A stretch of 64,000 bases of DNA from Cerrena zonata (Eukaryota > Basidiomycota > Agaricomycetes > Polyporales > Cerrenaceae). The stretch is from contig JASBNA010000009.1 in NCBI GenBank assembly GCA_038087015.1, forward strand, positions 124,001 through 188,000, in the 5' to 3' direction. The position numbers and the translations under genes were made by a program. Below, in pieces: positions 44,594 to 55,653 of this stretch (positions are counted from its first letter, which is position 1; every line of letters starts with the position of its first letter). The notes under the pieces were generated by a model, which searched no databases, was not told the origin of the DNA, and saw only the letters and a list, made by a program, of their open reading frames with translations.

Positions 44594-45237
44594 GTTGTTG
44601 GACTTCTTATTTATCACGGACTGGTACTATACTTGGCTCTAATCGTATTCCTTGAGGTGTTAAAATTGTAATCAGAGGTTTGTTGCGAAGTATATGTATT
44701 GATCCAAACAATGCGAAGGTATATAGGGTAAAATATAATGCACAGTATGCGTAAAACCGGGATACGGGGGTACAACGACATGTCAGTAAGCCAAGAGGAG
44801 AAAAAGTACACAGGTATGATAACCAAAAGTCCCTAGAGGAAGGATATTTGTTAGCACGATGCTTGGGTATTGAGACACAAGAAAGAGCATCAGAAGGAAC
44901 AATTGGCAATATTTTGGTTCTCCACATTGTTGGATTCAGTACAGGTCTGAAAACTTTCACATCTTATGCGAGAGACAAGGAAAGCGAAAGTAATACTCAC
45001 ATGATATGATACAGATGCGGTGGAGAGGTCCGGAAAAAGAAAAGAAATCTAAATGAAAGCAATGTTAGCGAATGCAAGTCAAAGACGATGAAAGAGTCAG
45101 AAAAAAAGGCAATCTTTGTTGTCCACATTCCCGAAGGATCGGAACAGGTCTGAGAAGTTTATCATCACAATAAAAGGAAGGAATCTGGGATAACTTCTCT
45201 CTCGAACAGGAAGGGGTCAAGCACTCACCAAGTATCA
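44594..45237. other. Convergent 3' spacer ALG2/calcipressin
   Basis: AT-rich 3' flanks of two convergent genes. No gene is seen. Confidence 0.5.
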
Positions 45238-46037
45238 TTAAGCACCTACAGACATCGGAGGTAAAGCTGTTGGCATAGGTCTGAACTGCGTCCTTGAAGG
45301 AGGCTGTCCATAATTCCAATTTTCCTCCTCGTCCTCCATCTGGACATCGGCATCGTCACCGGCACCGGCGTCGCAATCTTCGACGTAGATGCCGATTCCG
45401 GGGCCGTCCTCAGGCTCAATGAGGACTTCTATGCTACTTCGCTTGGATTCGCGTTGTAGTTGTAGTTTCCGAAGTGCCACGACAAGGTCCGCAGCAAGAG
45501 GAGTATTGTTAGGAGGATCCTCCCGGATAGGTTCCCAACCAACGGGTGGAGAACCCGGAGGTGAGATCAGGAAATTCTTTTCCAATTCGGGAGGACGAAG
45601 AAAGTGGTCGCCACCAGGTGATATCGAGGTGCGATCAGCACGATACACTCTGATTGTTGTCTCTGGGCTGTAAAACATACAAAACTTAATGAGAAGAGTA
45701 CGTAATGAAAGACGTATCGCACGTACATATCAGGCAAAGGACCAACGACAAGGCTGTCACAACACTGTTTAGCATTTTCAGCGTCGTGTTCCGAGTAGTA
45801 TACCATCAAGATCCTGCCGAACGACCTCAACGGTGCCCAGGTATGTAAATGGCCATACAATTCAAAGTGGTTTCTCAGCGCGTCAAGAATTAGCGGTTGA
45901 AAAAATGATGGAGGTAACGACGCCACAATCAGGGTGTTCGTTCCTTTGGTACCTGCAGAGCTCGACGACGGGCTCAACTCTGGTGGTGTGCATTGTACAG
46001 AGGGTGGGATTGAAACTGAAATTTGTGGGACGGGCAT
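45238..46037 (-). CDS. RCN1: Calcipressin (RCAN family), calcineurin regulator
   Basis: Binds and tunes the Ca2+/calmodulin-dependent phosphatase calcineurin in the cytosol. Two exons (46037-45727 and 45667-45238) join to 246 residues. The N-terminal RRM-like fold is visible as TNTLIVASLPPSFFQPLILD, LYGHLHTWAPLRSFGRILMV and AKQCCDSLVVG. The diagnostic calcineurin-inhibitor motif follows as FLISPPGSPPVGWEP. The C-terminal tail is acidic (EDGPGIGIYVEDCD, DVQMEDEEENW) and ends with a PxPTALPPM-type segment. The length is typical for fungi. In yeasts and animals transcription of such genes is induced by calcineurin itself. No binding site was identified here. Confidence 0.93.
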
Positions 46038-46548
46038 GATGAGAGTGAAGAGGAAGAGGAAGATGAGGGAGCGATGGAAAACAGAAAACGAGAAAAGCGC
46101 ACAATTTTAAAGTCAATCTTACATAATCATTGATCGTCCGAAAATGGCATCGCCTTCCACTGGCACGCAAAGTTAATGCACGGTCACGACAACTGTCCTA
46201 CATAACAAGCACAATGGCTGTACGTCCAAGAGATACACGTAGTGTTTTCTAGTAAATACAGCACCGCTATTCATACGAGGTACAATATCTTCGCGCTACA
46301 TCAAAAGCCTCCTCCTCGGACCCTTACATACCACCACGCGGCGTGCCCTCTTCCTCTTGTGTTGTTATAATAGATATCAAAGCCGAATTGATATGGAGAC
46401 CATGGTCGCCTTGGAATAACAATATTTTGGTTGGATAGCCACTGTCACGTCCATGATTAGCTGCGTAACTCGCCGGGTTGAGACGCGACTCACAGGATAG
46501 TTGGGGCAACCTGGCGTATAGATACAACCGCAACGCCTGGAACAGCTT
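46038..46548. other. Spacer between calcipressin and CCDC124/Lso2
   Basis: Promoter of calcipressin and 3' flank of the next minus-strand gene. No gene is seen. Confidence 0.45.
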
Positions 46549-47812
46549 TCATGATCGTTCACGCAGTCGTTCTTCGACTGCCCTCTTCTTGTTCTCCAGA
46601 GCAGCTACCTTGTCGTCCTTGGAAGCATCATACGATACTGTAACCTGGTTGAAGCTATACACGGAACATCAGAATATGACAAGACACAATAGTGGTCGAT
46701 AACTAACGGATTCTCTGGTGACTTCTGGAATTGCTTGTACAAGAGGTCCTGACGATTACACGTGTATTAGTATGATGACCTATAGTAGAGTTTATTGACG
46801 TACCTGGTATTGTTGCAATCTCAGACCAGGATGCTGTGGAAGCGATGAACGCCAAGTCAACCAGAGTCAACGGGTCATATTAGTGTAAAAACGTACGTCC
46901 ACTCTGAGCTGGGGCAACTCTCGCTCCTTGTACGCTTCGAACGCAGCCTTGAATCGCCTCTGGATAAAAATAGAAACCGCAATCAGCATTCGATCAAAAA
47001 CCAAGTACAGTTAGAGTATGGCAGCCAACAGGCTTTGGGATCGCCCCTTGAATTCCCGTTTTAGTGAATTGATAGTATTTGATATTCGTCGCCGCTAGAA
47101 GACCATTCGATGGAGATTCCAGACAGGGATTGCTTTCCATCGAATACTATGAGATTATTCGAGTGGAGGATGAACCAATCATATCCTCCAAAGTACCGAA
47201 GATCTCGACGAAGCGAACTATGAATGCGAAGCTGGTTGAAACATGAATTCTCACCTCAGGGTGCCTTTCGATGTCGGCAGCTCGTTGTCCAACGCTGGCC
47301 TTATCCATCTTGGCAGTAACAACGTCCAGAAGATCGAGGGCATTATCGAGACCCGTAGCAGAAAACGTTTCTGCGGGTTCCTCTTTCGCTTTGTCGTCCT
47401 TAGCATCGATGGGGCTGAGACTGCTACCTGCAGCAATCGCGCCAGGACCAGCAGGCTTAACATTCTTCGATGCAGCAGCACCTTTCTTAGCACCCGCCTT
47501 AGGGGGAGCCTTAGCTTTGGCCGGTGCCGAAGCCTCTTCTAGAGCAAGCAATCGCGCATTCTCAGCCTTGCGAGCAAGTTCTGCACGACGTTTCTCTTCC
47601 TTGTCCTCTTTGGATTTGCTCGATTTGGCGGGATCTTGCCATTTGTCTGCTTCCTTACGCTCCTGTAATTTGTTGTGGTTAGATCCGTTCTTGATGTTTG
47701 TGTATTAGGAACATACCTTGTCTGCCTCTGCCGCCGCTTGCTTCTTCGCTTCGTTCTCAGCCTTTTTGGCACGGCCTGACTCTTTCTTCGCGTTACCTCC
47801 TTTTGGTGGCAT
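46549..47812 (-). CDS. CCDC124/Lso2-like ribosome-associated coiled-coil protein
   Basis: Binds idle 80S ribosomes and helps translation recover after starvation in yeast and human cells. The ATG at 47812 starts a Lys-rich N-terminus (PPKGGNAKKESGRAKKAENE), then a long charged coiled coil (DKEEKRRAELARKAENARLL). A Lys/Ala/Pro linker leads to the conserved C-terminal domain: LDVVTAKMDKASVGQRAADI, ERHPERRFKAAFEAYKEREL, HPGLRLQQYQ, DLLYKQFQKSPENPFNQ. The end is ERLRERS at 46549. The exon carrying HPGLRLQQYQ is just 30 nt. The intron between ERHPE and RRFKAA (46960-47254) is 295 nt, several times longer than the others in this window. Domain content is complete. Confidence 0.9.
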
Positions 47813-48502
47813 AGTGTTATCTGTATACAAAATGTGAAGCTAGACAACGCGATTCAAATGAAGATGGTGGTCAAGAATGAAGCTCAGAAGTACTAGATAA
47901 TCAGATCTAATCAGCTTCTGTATCTAATCTTATCTCTACTCAGCAGCGCCTAACTTACTGCCATTAGTCGCAATTTCTTCTTGATCGAACTCTATAGCCT
48001 CAGGCTGCCAGTGCCAGGTAGTTCGTATCTCTCCAAGTCTTTATCAAAACATCTTTCCTATAGGTTTCATATATCTCATTGTTATTATACATCATAAGTA
48101 TCCTGTGTATTATCGATGACTCGAATGATCAAGAAATGACAAGGGTTACGGAACAAGTCAACCCTTACCGCTGCCTCATGTTCGGCGAATTCCCCAGTTC
48201 ACACCTGACCGGCCTGCATACATACTTACATCTTACTACCAGTAGCCCTATCCCACCATCTGCCCTCTAACCTTTGCTTCAGGTTCGTAGAGCTGTGTGA
48301 AACGTTATGATCGCGAACTGACCGCAGGTCATTAGATTCCCAGTGGCTATTAGCTGTCCTTTAACCTATCAAGACATCCAGACCCTTAATATAGAGACTC
48401 CTATTCTCCTCCGTCGTTCTCCTCGGAAGGGAACCTCCTCTGAAACACACCTTTCGCGTCTCAAGAAGTTAGTTTGATCATAACATCGACATTACACCAA
48501 CG
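47813..48502. other. Divergent promoter region CCDC124 / DUF6699 gene 1
   Basis: About 690 bases between divergent starts. No gene is seen. Confidence 0.45.
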
Positions 48503-49380
48503 ATGGATAGGGTTTCGAAATGGGCTGCAGGGACAAATTGTGCGTTTGATTTCTCCACGCCACATCAAGCGTTTCCCCAAACCTAGACCGACATACTCCT
48601 TGCCCAGATGGACCAGTGTTAACTCCAACTGAATTGTATCTTCTAAGAGACGTACAGCTGGAGTTACATCCAGTGATGAGGAATGAAGATGACGAGTTCT
48701 TCCTGACATTTAATCTTAGTAATGGTGAAGAAGAGCAGATCTTTTTTCATTGACAGGACTCACGCTCAAGAACAAATATAACAGGAAGTACAACGGGTAC
48801 TAGACCCGGTGGAGATGGCCGCGAGCTGGAGTTCACAGCAAAATCCGAACCAGCAACTGTTCCACGGGTGTCCGAACTTGTAATCATCACCCACCGCAGT
48901 CCGTGGTGCACACTCGTCCGAAATCCAGATGGCGTCACTTGCGGTGACGTTTGTGAGACCCTATTCCAAGAGTACGCCGTATTTCTTGACCTCACAATGT
49001 ATAACCGACCCTGACCGACCGCTTCGTGATCTATCATTCAGTTACGAAAAGGAGGTGACACCGGCGGAGTTTGCAACACTCAACCCAAGGGCACAAGACA
49101 GCATTAATCGGTATCGTGATCAAGCTATCAGAGCCCAAGCCGGTGGTTGGGCAGCAGGAGGCTACTTTTCTCAGGCAGCCGTTAGTCCAAATCGTATTCG
49201 CCGGGCAGGTGAGCCATGAAAGTATTTTTTGACCCACAATTCACTCTGAATGTCTCTCTAGACTGGCTCACTGATCATATTATTTTTGACAAATTGGCTC
49301 GTGTCGAGAGTCAGTACGCACGACAGAGGCTCGGCTTCAACGCCCCCAATATAATCTGCCTGTACCTCACGAGATACTAG
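48503..49380 (+). CDS. DUF6699-domain protein, gene 1
   Basis: Family of unknown function common in mushroom genomes. Five exons (48503-48539, 48608-48718, 48785-48971, 49042-49208, 49262-49380) join exactly in frame to 206 residues; the reading frame only works with all four introns. The protein starts DRVSKWAAGTNYGPVLTPTE, continues LELHPVM, VSELVIITHRSPWCTLVRN, GVTCGDVCETLFQDYEKE, VTPAEFATLN and ends DWLTDHIIFDKLARV before LTRY. The order of a central Trp-rich strand, a GDV..L helix and a C-terminal hydrophobic strand is the DUF6699 pattern. No signal peptide or membrane segment is present. The neighbouring gene is a paralog sharing the YGPVL(T/S)P start and the position and phase of the first intron. 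Confidence 0.82.
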
Positions 49381-50117
49381 ACATTTTTTCCTATCATCGG
49401 TAGTTCAGGGTGAATGATTGTCTCATCCTGGGTCGAGCCTAGCTTTTTCGGGCATTTTACACTCTCGTTACTCATGGAGTTTCTTTTATTCACCCCTCCC
49501 TTCTCGGATGCCACAGCAGTATCAATTTACGGATGCCATTGTATTTCTTTCTGTACTTCTTTTTCTACGATGATTCCAATAAGAACGCATGTAATCACTT
49601 ATGATCGTGATCGCTGTTCCGATTCGACTGATCGTTTAGTCGTTCTTGGTTGCCGACTACCACCACCACGGACCCCACAGCGGTTCTGCCACAATTCGCT
49701 TTTCACTCTCATAGAACTTCTTATGCTCCAACGCCGTATATTCCTTGTTGGAATTAGCACGATATTAAAATATTGAATCACTGACTCGTGGTGATTTTGA
49801 TGAATATCGATCCGACCACTGCGCTGTGTGAAGCGATGGCATCTGGCGCCTTCAACTGCAGCCCTTGTTGATTTCCTTCCATTCCAGACGGGTTTTTGTT
49901 ACCGTTCTTCCAGCTTGAGAACGTCCCGCTACTCTAGGATCTGCATTGACAAAGTGTACGAGATCACCAATAACATCTACGGGCGGTCGAACACAAGACC
50001 TACAAGCTGTTCCAAATCTGTCTTGACCTCTACTCTATCATCTGATCGGACTGTTTACCCTCGAGTTTGACACAGACACTATTCGGTGGCTTTTGAAGGT
50101 TAGTCTGTCTGAATTGA
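49381..50117. other. Spacer between the two DUF6699 genes
   Basis: No gene is recognised. The 3' part probably holds the promoter and 5' leader of DUF6699 gene 2; a short open frame at 49828-50070 has no known product. Confidence 0.4.
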
Positions 50118-51889
50118 ATGCGAGGTGTTCGTGCTGAGTCACTGTGCGGTCCCCCAGGCTCTGTCGAAGTGATGGCTTCACCAAGCCCCTTCATCCCCCC
50201 TCGACCTCTGTCAGGTAGTGGGAGACCGACCCCAGCCGTCGAAACACCGGTTATTCCACCGTACGCACAGGGTCCATCCCCTGCCGGTGGAAGTCAGCAA
50301 CGCGGAAGACAACCAGCTGGTCATCCAATATATCCACAAGGTACTCCATACGTGCCACTTGGTGGTGCAGGTTCTCCTTATCACGTTCCTCAGGGTGATT
50401 GGGTACCTAACACACCTCTGGCCCCTGCAGGAAACAACGGATTTTCAAGCGACTGGACAGGTTTTCCTCAGTCTATCTCATCATCTTCAGAAGGTCCGGT
50501 TCAACCGCCGGTAGTACCACCACCCCTTGTGCAAGCTGGACCTACTCCTCAAGCTGCACAATGGGGTCTTCCAACCGGACCCTCTCAAGGATATGGCTCG
50601 GCTCCTAACACAGGTTATATGCCATATCAACCGCTACCAGCTTATGGCTACCCCGGTATGGTTGGATTACCAGGTATGGCAGGGTTACCGGGAATGCCAG
50701 GATTACCGGGGATGCCAGGTATGCCAGGTATGCCAGGTATGCAGGGGATGCAAGGGATGCCAAGGGATGCCCGCAATGCAAGGAATGCCCGCAATGCAAG
50801 GAATGCCCGCTATGCAGGGTATTCCACAAATGCCACCAGGACAGCGAACTTCTCAATTTTACCCAAACACACCTGCGATGGGAGGATGGCCTCCTCAAGC
50901 AGCTGCACCGTATGCCACTCCTTATTACCCCGCCATGCAAATGCCGTCTTATGGATTCACTCCTTATACGCCCAATAACGTCAACTTACCTTCTGGATTC
51001 GGACCCCCGCCTCCGGGAGCTGTTCCACCTCCGATGAGCAGGCGCTCGTCTCGCGGCCGTGCAAGATCAGAGGAAAGAATGGACCACTTTGACAAATGGA
51101 TTGCTGGTGCGACATGTAAGTCCAGTTGACAGACATACGACCGATCGTTCGGCGAATCATGCTTCTCAGTGCTTAATTTTTGATGTTCTTCGTTGACTTC
51201 TTGTCTGTTGTATTTTAGACGGACCTGTGCTCTCGCCGCTTCTGATTGCAGAGACGAAGGCCGATCTCGAGCTCAATCCGTTGATTGCGCCAACGTCAGA
51301 TACCCACTTGGTATGGAATATGTTGTTTCATACAGGCCGCTGTCATATCTCGGACGATCATAGCGGTCGATCCTGGTCTTCGCGCAACATACCAGCCACT
51401 TGGCCAAGAGTGACATCTCTTCGACTCGTTTCTAGAGAGTTCCCTTGGGTCATCCGTGTAGACGCGTCGTACCCTGAGGCTGGTGTCAGCTGTGGCGATC
51501 TTTTGGAAACTATCTTCGCATTTTTACACCATCGCGTATCATCCAAGGAATACGCCGCCGCCAGTAGCGAACTGCAGCGAGAGGTCAGCGCTACATATCA
51601 CCATAATCGTTCTACGTCCCCCGGCGTACCAGGAGGGACATTAAAAGCTGGCGTCCATCGTTTCGACTTCCTCGGTACAGCTACGATTTTCGGAGGTATT
51701 GCAAAAAACGATCAGCTCGTGCTGGACGTGTGCCGAGCTCCGTTGCCGTGTGTCTTTGAGCTGGTTTGTGAACAACGGGGTGCAGAAGAGATCGAAGGGC
51801 GTAGATCTCGCTCTCGTTTGAGGTCCCGGTCCAGAGCCGCATCACGTCCGCCCACTCGCCCACCAAGTCGAGTTGATCAAACCGACTGA
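50118..51889 (+). CDS. DUF6699-domain protein, gene 2, with Pro/Gly/Met repeats and a frame break
   Basis: The unknown-function domain is fused to a long disordered N-terminus. The first 200 residues are Pro/Gly-rich (PSPFIPPRPLSGSGRPTP), then a repeat block of PGM/QGM units, then GFGPPPPGAVPPPMSRRSSR. After an intron (51116-51218, at T-YGPVL as in gene 1) the domain runs ELNPLIAPTSDTHLVWNMLF, WPRVTSLRLVSREFPWVIRV, VSCGDLLETIFAFLH, VHRFDFLGTATIFGGI. The C-terminus is Arg/Ser-rich (RSRSRLRSRSRAASRPPTRP). Within the repeat, at 50760-50762, the frame must shift by one base to join N-terminus and domain: either one surplus base or an intron inside the repeat. Translation may start at 50118 or at the in-frame ATG 50172. 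Confidence 0.78.
50656..50830 (+). repeat. Tandem 9-nt-based coding repeat (GMP/GMQ units)
   Basis: Imperfect 9-nt units such as CCAGGTATG, CCGGGGATG and CAAGGGATG repeat at least ten times, then 18-nt units (CCCGCAATGCAAGGAATG) follow. They encode GMPGMPGMQGM-type and GMPAMQ-type sequence. Each CCAGGTATG unit contains a consensus splice donor (CAG/GTATG). Confidence 0.8.
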
Positions 51890-53997
51890 ACTTTCTTTTT
51901 CTGACGATTATAGTAATGGCTTGTGAGTTTTTGTAATTACTCAAGGCATTACGTTCCTCAACAGCGGCGTGGTTTCACATAGGTATGATTGATTTTATTC
52001 ATGTAGCTATCTTTACGGCTGTCACATTCTAGGGTTCCGGGGCTTTCATAATTCCTGTTGTACGATTATACCCTATTGTTCTTTATGCCATTTCGACATT
52101 AGAAGTTGAATACATTCATACGCAGGCGTGAATGTTATTTCACTTATCTCGTTGATCCGTTATGTCCTAATGATTATGACGACATGACCAGAAACTCTCC
52201 GGAAATATCAATCCACTACCATCCGAATTGATGTCCAGCTGACTTTTTCAAACAGACTATCAATAGCTACCAGTCTAGGGATTGTCATACTAGTCACCAC
52301 ATTCCCGACTAGTTCGCATCGCTACTGTGGTAGAATATAACTTTCGGGTCATCTTGGTGCGTTGTTCAGTGTTCTATCTCAAAGTATAGTCTCCGCCGAT
52401 GTTGCCAATGTAATACTAATACAGTTCATCAAGCCATATCGTCCACGCAGTCAACGTTAGCTAGTCTTTTTGTAGTAAACGGCGAAATGATGGATCCCGG
52501 GGAATTGTATCCGCACAGGGGTATGTACATTCTCCCGTTCTTGTTGGTAGCTATGTCTTTCAAGTAACCAAAGCATTTTGATTATAAAGGGGTTCCGTCT
52601 TTCGGTCGAATTGTTCCAGAGAATGGGGTGAAACTTTGTTCACCGGATATGGGAAATGATCGAACTGTTTGTCCTTACGGTGGAGTGGTTCCTATTTGTC
52701 CTCCGCGTCTCTTAACAATTTTTCCTTTCCAGTCTTCATGCATACTTACTTCAGAATATTATCCGACACCATACGTCTCTAAGATGTCATTTTTTGACAG
52801 AGGGACCGAGGCGTATGCTCATGTGTTATTTCCAATAACAACCTGTACGAAATGGCGTACGCTTAGCAGTGCTATGATCATGAGGGGATGTAATGGCCGA
52901 ACTTTGACTGTGGCCTAGTGACCACAGAGACGACCATCGTGGTTAAGCGAGCAACTCGTGTTCTTACCGCCCTAGTCGTTTTCGGACGCCAACGCGCTGT
53001 GCTGCGATCGGCTTTTATGAAACGCGGACATATGCACACCTTTCCCCAGAGGAACATTGGAGTAGAGGAACGAGACCCCCCCGATCTTCTATGGAAGATT
53101 CTAACAATGTGAATACCTAGACTAACAATACAGGTCCGAATCTAAGGACACAATGGTTCGGTACGAGATACGGCTCCGATGGTGTTATCCATCAGGTACT
53201 CCAATACTCATTTCATTGCGACTATGCTCGGTCTTTGACAAGATTCGATCTTTGAGTATGTCGGTAAGGAATACTATCTCCGCCGAGACTATCCATTCCT
53301 GATCACGATGCAGGACCAACCGAAACAGTGTGTTGTGTGTCCCTAGTTGACTGAGTCGGACCGATTTTTTATCTTCACAATTACCTTAATCGGGCGTGGT
53401 ACGCATTGGAGATAGCGCCAAGGTGAGTATTCTGTTCTTGCTTTTGGTATGAGGCACGTCAATTTACCTTCATCGCGTGCAACATCACAAGTGCTGTCAA
53501 AGCTCCTACCGACCCGCGAATGAAATGGTTGCCACCGTACATTATACTCCGGCAAGGTACTGTGACGCAATGTAGTATGAACGCTGTTCCAACGCGCTCT
53601 TGTACTGCGCTCCGAAAAAATCCGCAACGATCACGCTACGGTAGCTAGAGCTAAACCGCGATCGTTCATCTCCTAAAAATGGATCGCTCAGAGAGTGAAG
53701 GTCTAGTCCTTGCCGAGTGTGCAAGAACTATAACGGGGGGAAATGATATCACCGGTCAGCCAAGGGCAGAGGCCACTAGTGTTGGCAGATGTACCATTGA
53801 CTTGGTGAATTTCCAACTATCACTCCGTGCTTGATCATCATAGATCTCTCTCTCTCTCGATATCCAGAAACGTCGGTGGCCCCCTTGAACATAACGGGAG
53901 GGTACAACAAACAGTTACCTGTTGACAAATCTCTCGATGTTATCGTTTCAACGCTGGGCTAACGCTGGTATGATACTCAGCGCCACATTTAGCTATG
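51890..53997. other. 2.1-kb intergenic region
   Basis: No gene is recognised on either strand. A short CT microsatellite lies near 53847-53858. The small open frames are not linkable into a gene. Confidence 0.4.
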
Positions 53998-54004
53998 TAT
54001 AAAA
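53998..54004 (+). promoter_or_regulatory. TATA box of terpene synthase gene
   Basis: TATAAAA lies 133 bases upstream of the start codon at 54137, implying a 5' leader of roughly 100 bases. Confidence 0.5.
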
Positions 54005-54136
54005 GCCCAGCACTGGTCATTGAAGTTGCAACAGCTAAACCAGCTTCAGTATCCACAAGCAGACTCACAAACATGCTCTTGACACAGATCCTCACTACCA
54101 CTCGCCAGGAAAACACCTCTACCCTACTTCACCGAG

Positions 54137-55309
54137 ATGAAGATTCTGCCTTCCCGCGAAACGATGGGTCTCAGGTCGAGTAAGTTATCTCACATGCCAT
54201 TTCGGCTTGAGAAGGCTCACCCATACGTCATCAGCTCTGATTACTCCTCCGACTCTGAGTCATCTGCGAGCGACAGAGACTCGGTAGATGAAATTGACTA
54301 CCACAAACTGTCTCGGGACATCATCCTCCAGTACTTCGATAAAACCGGTGTCCATCATCGTTTCGGCTCTCGCAAGGCCCGTCCAGATGTGGAGAAGAAG
54401 ACCCGAGAAGTTATTGCCTCTTGGAACCTCCCTCTGTCTGACCGTGTACTTGAGAAATATACGGTGACCGGATTGGATATTGCAGCTACAGCTTATCGTC
54501 ACGTAATTCCACGGGATGTCCAAGTTTGCATCGCCCTCAACACATTCTGCACCGCTCTCTTCGACGACGGTAGGGTCGGAAAGGATGCTATGCTCGCATT
54601 CGCTCCCCGATTCCACGGCGGAGTCGCGCAACTACACCCTGTTTTGGATCTTTTCGTCCAAAACCTCCGGGACATGAACGACATGTTCACTGCGTACGGC
54701 GCAAATGCGATGATATCAAGCTGCATGGAATTTGCTAATGCGGAAATGTTCCTTCGTGAGGCCAAGGACCTGCGCTTAACTCCCGAGTCGTTCCAGTATA
54801 TCGAATTTATTCGGTTGAAGGAGGGCTTTGGAGAAGCTTATGCCATCTTCATCTGGCCGCGTAGCATGTGTCCCGAAACTAAGGCCTATATCCAAGCCAT
54901 TCCGTGAGTATTTCATTACCTTACCTTAGGCTTGTGTGCCTGACGCTGCCAATCAGTGACACCTGCAATTTCATTAACTTGATCAAGTGAGCTACTTCCT
55001 ATTTTACTTATTACACTCCGGCCTTATATTGACACGCCGTGTAGCGACCTATTTTCGTACTACAAAGAAGCCAAACACGGCGAGACAGGCACTTACCTTC
55101 ATTGCTACGGTACCGTTCATAAGATGACGGTTCCTGAGGTTCTGCAGAACTTGGTTGAACAGACCATCGCTGTTGTGAAACGTATCAGGATACTGCTGGG
55201 CGAAGGAATTGAAAGAGATTGCTGGGAGGAGTTCGCTGCGGGTTATACACAATTCCATTTGCACACGGATCGGTACGAGCTCATCGATATCCTTCCGGAG
55301 TATTTCTAG
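54137..55309 (+). CDS. Tri5-family (trichodiene-synthase-like) sesquiterpene synthase
   Basis: Predicted to cyclise farnesyl diphosphate in the cytosol; the product cannot be told from sequence. Three exons (54137-54903, 54957-54986, 55045-55309) join in frame to 353 residues, about the size of this family. The middle exon is only 30 nt. The acidic metal-binding motif is seen as TALFDDGRVGKD, the downstream NSE-type triad as NDLFSYYKEAKHGETG, and other family blocks as YTVTGLDIAATAYRH, DLFVQNLRDMNDMFTAYGAN and YIEFIRLKEGFGEAYAIFIW. A Ser/Asp-rich N-terminal extension (SSDYSSDSESSASDRDS) precedes the fold. Tri5-like genes are widespread in mushrooms and most do not make trichodiene. None of the P450s or the methyltransferase in the window is adjacent, so no cluster is claimed. 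Confidence 0.87.
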
Positions 55310-55653
55310 ATCATCCCCGTCCTATCCAACGAAGTGCCCAATTTTCGCACAACAAATCGCTAGTACTATATATGTATCATTATTTTAGCTCCTTGCTTCC
55401 TATTTCCACAATGTAGATTTCGTTTCAGCTCAATCCTTCGATACGGCGAACTTGTGAGCATGGGACAAGCGGGAAGATATGTGTATTCCGACTCTAATAT
55501 GGATAACTTTCCAACACAGTCCAGAATAGGTCAATGGCTCTGGGATCAAAGAAGCATGATTCTCGTACTTCCGCGGATGATAATAATGGGCCGCTGATCC
55601 TAGTATAAAACGGGAAGCGAATTAGTCGTACTCGAATTCGCAACAGCTTAGAG
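55310..55653. other. Convergent 3' spacer terpene synthase/PL14-like copy 3
   Basis: 3' flanks of two convergent genes; no gene is seen. Confidence 0.45.

Noticed and set aside
48757..48784. Acceptor at 48756 for exon 3 of DUF6699 gene 1
   Set aside because: It leads to a stop after 15 codons. The acceptor at 48784 gives a 66-nt intron and keeps the DUF6699 frame.
50656..50830. CRISPR-like or satellite array
   Set aside because: Units are 9 or 18 nt, in coding frame and without spacers. It is a coding tandem repeat in a eukaryotic gene.
50605..50940. 111-codon minus-strand open frame with HSLHCGHSLHCGH repeats
   Set aside because: It is the antisense of the plus-strand GMP repeat of DUF6699 gene 2; the pattern is a by-product of the 9-nt repeat.
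53847..53858. CT dinucleotide run
   Set aside because: Short simple repeat without flanking features; ordinary in intergenic DNA.
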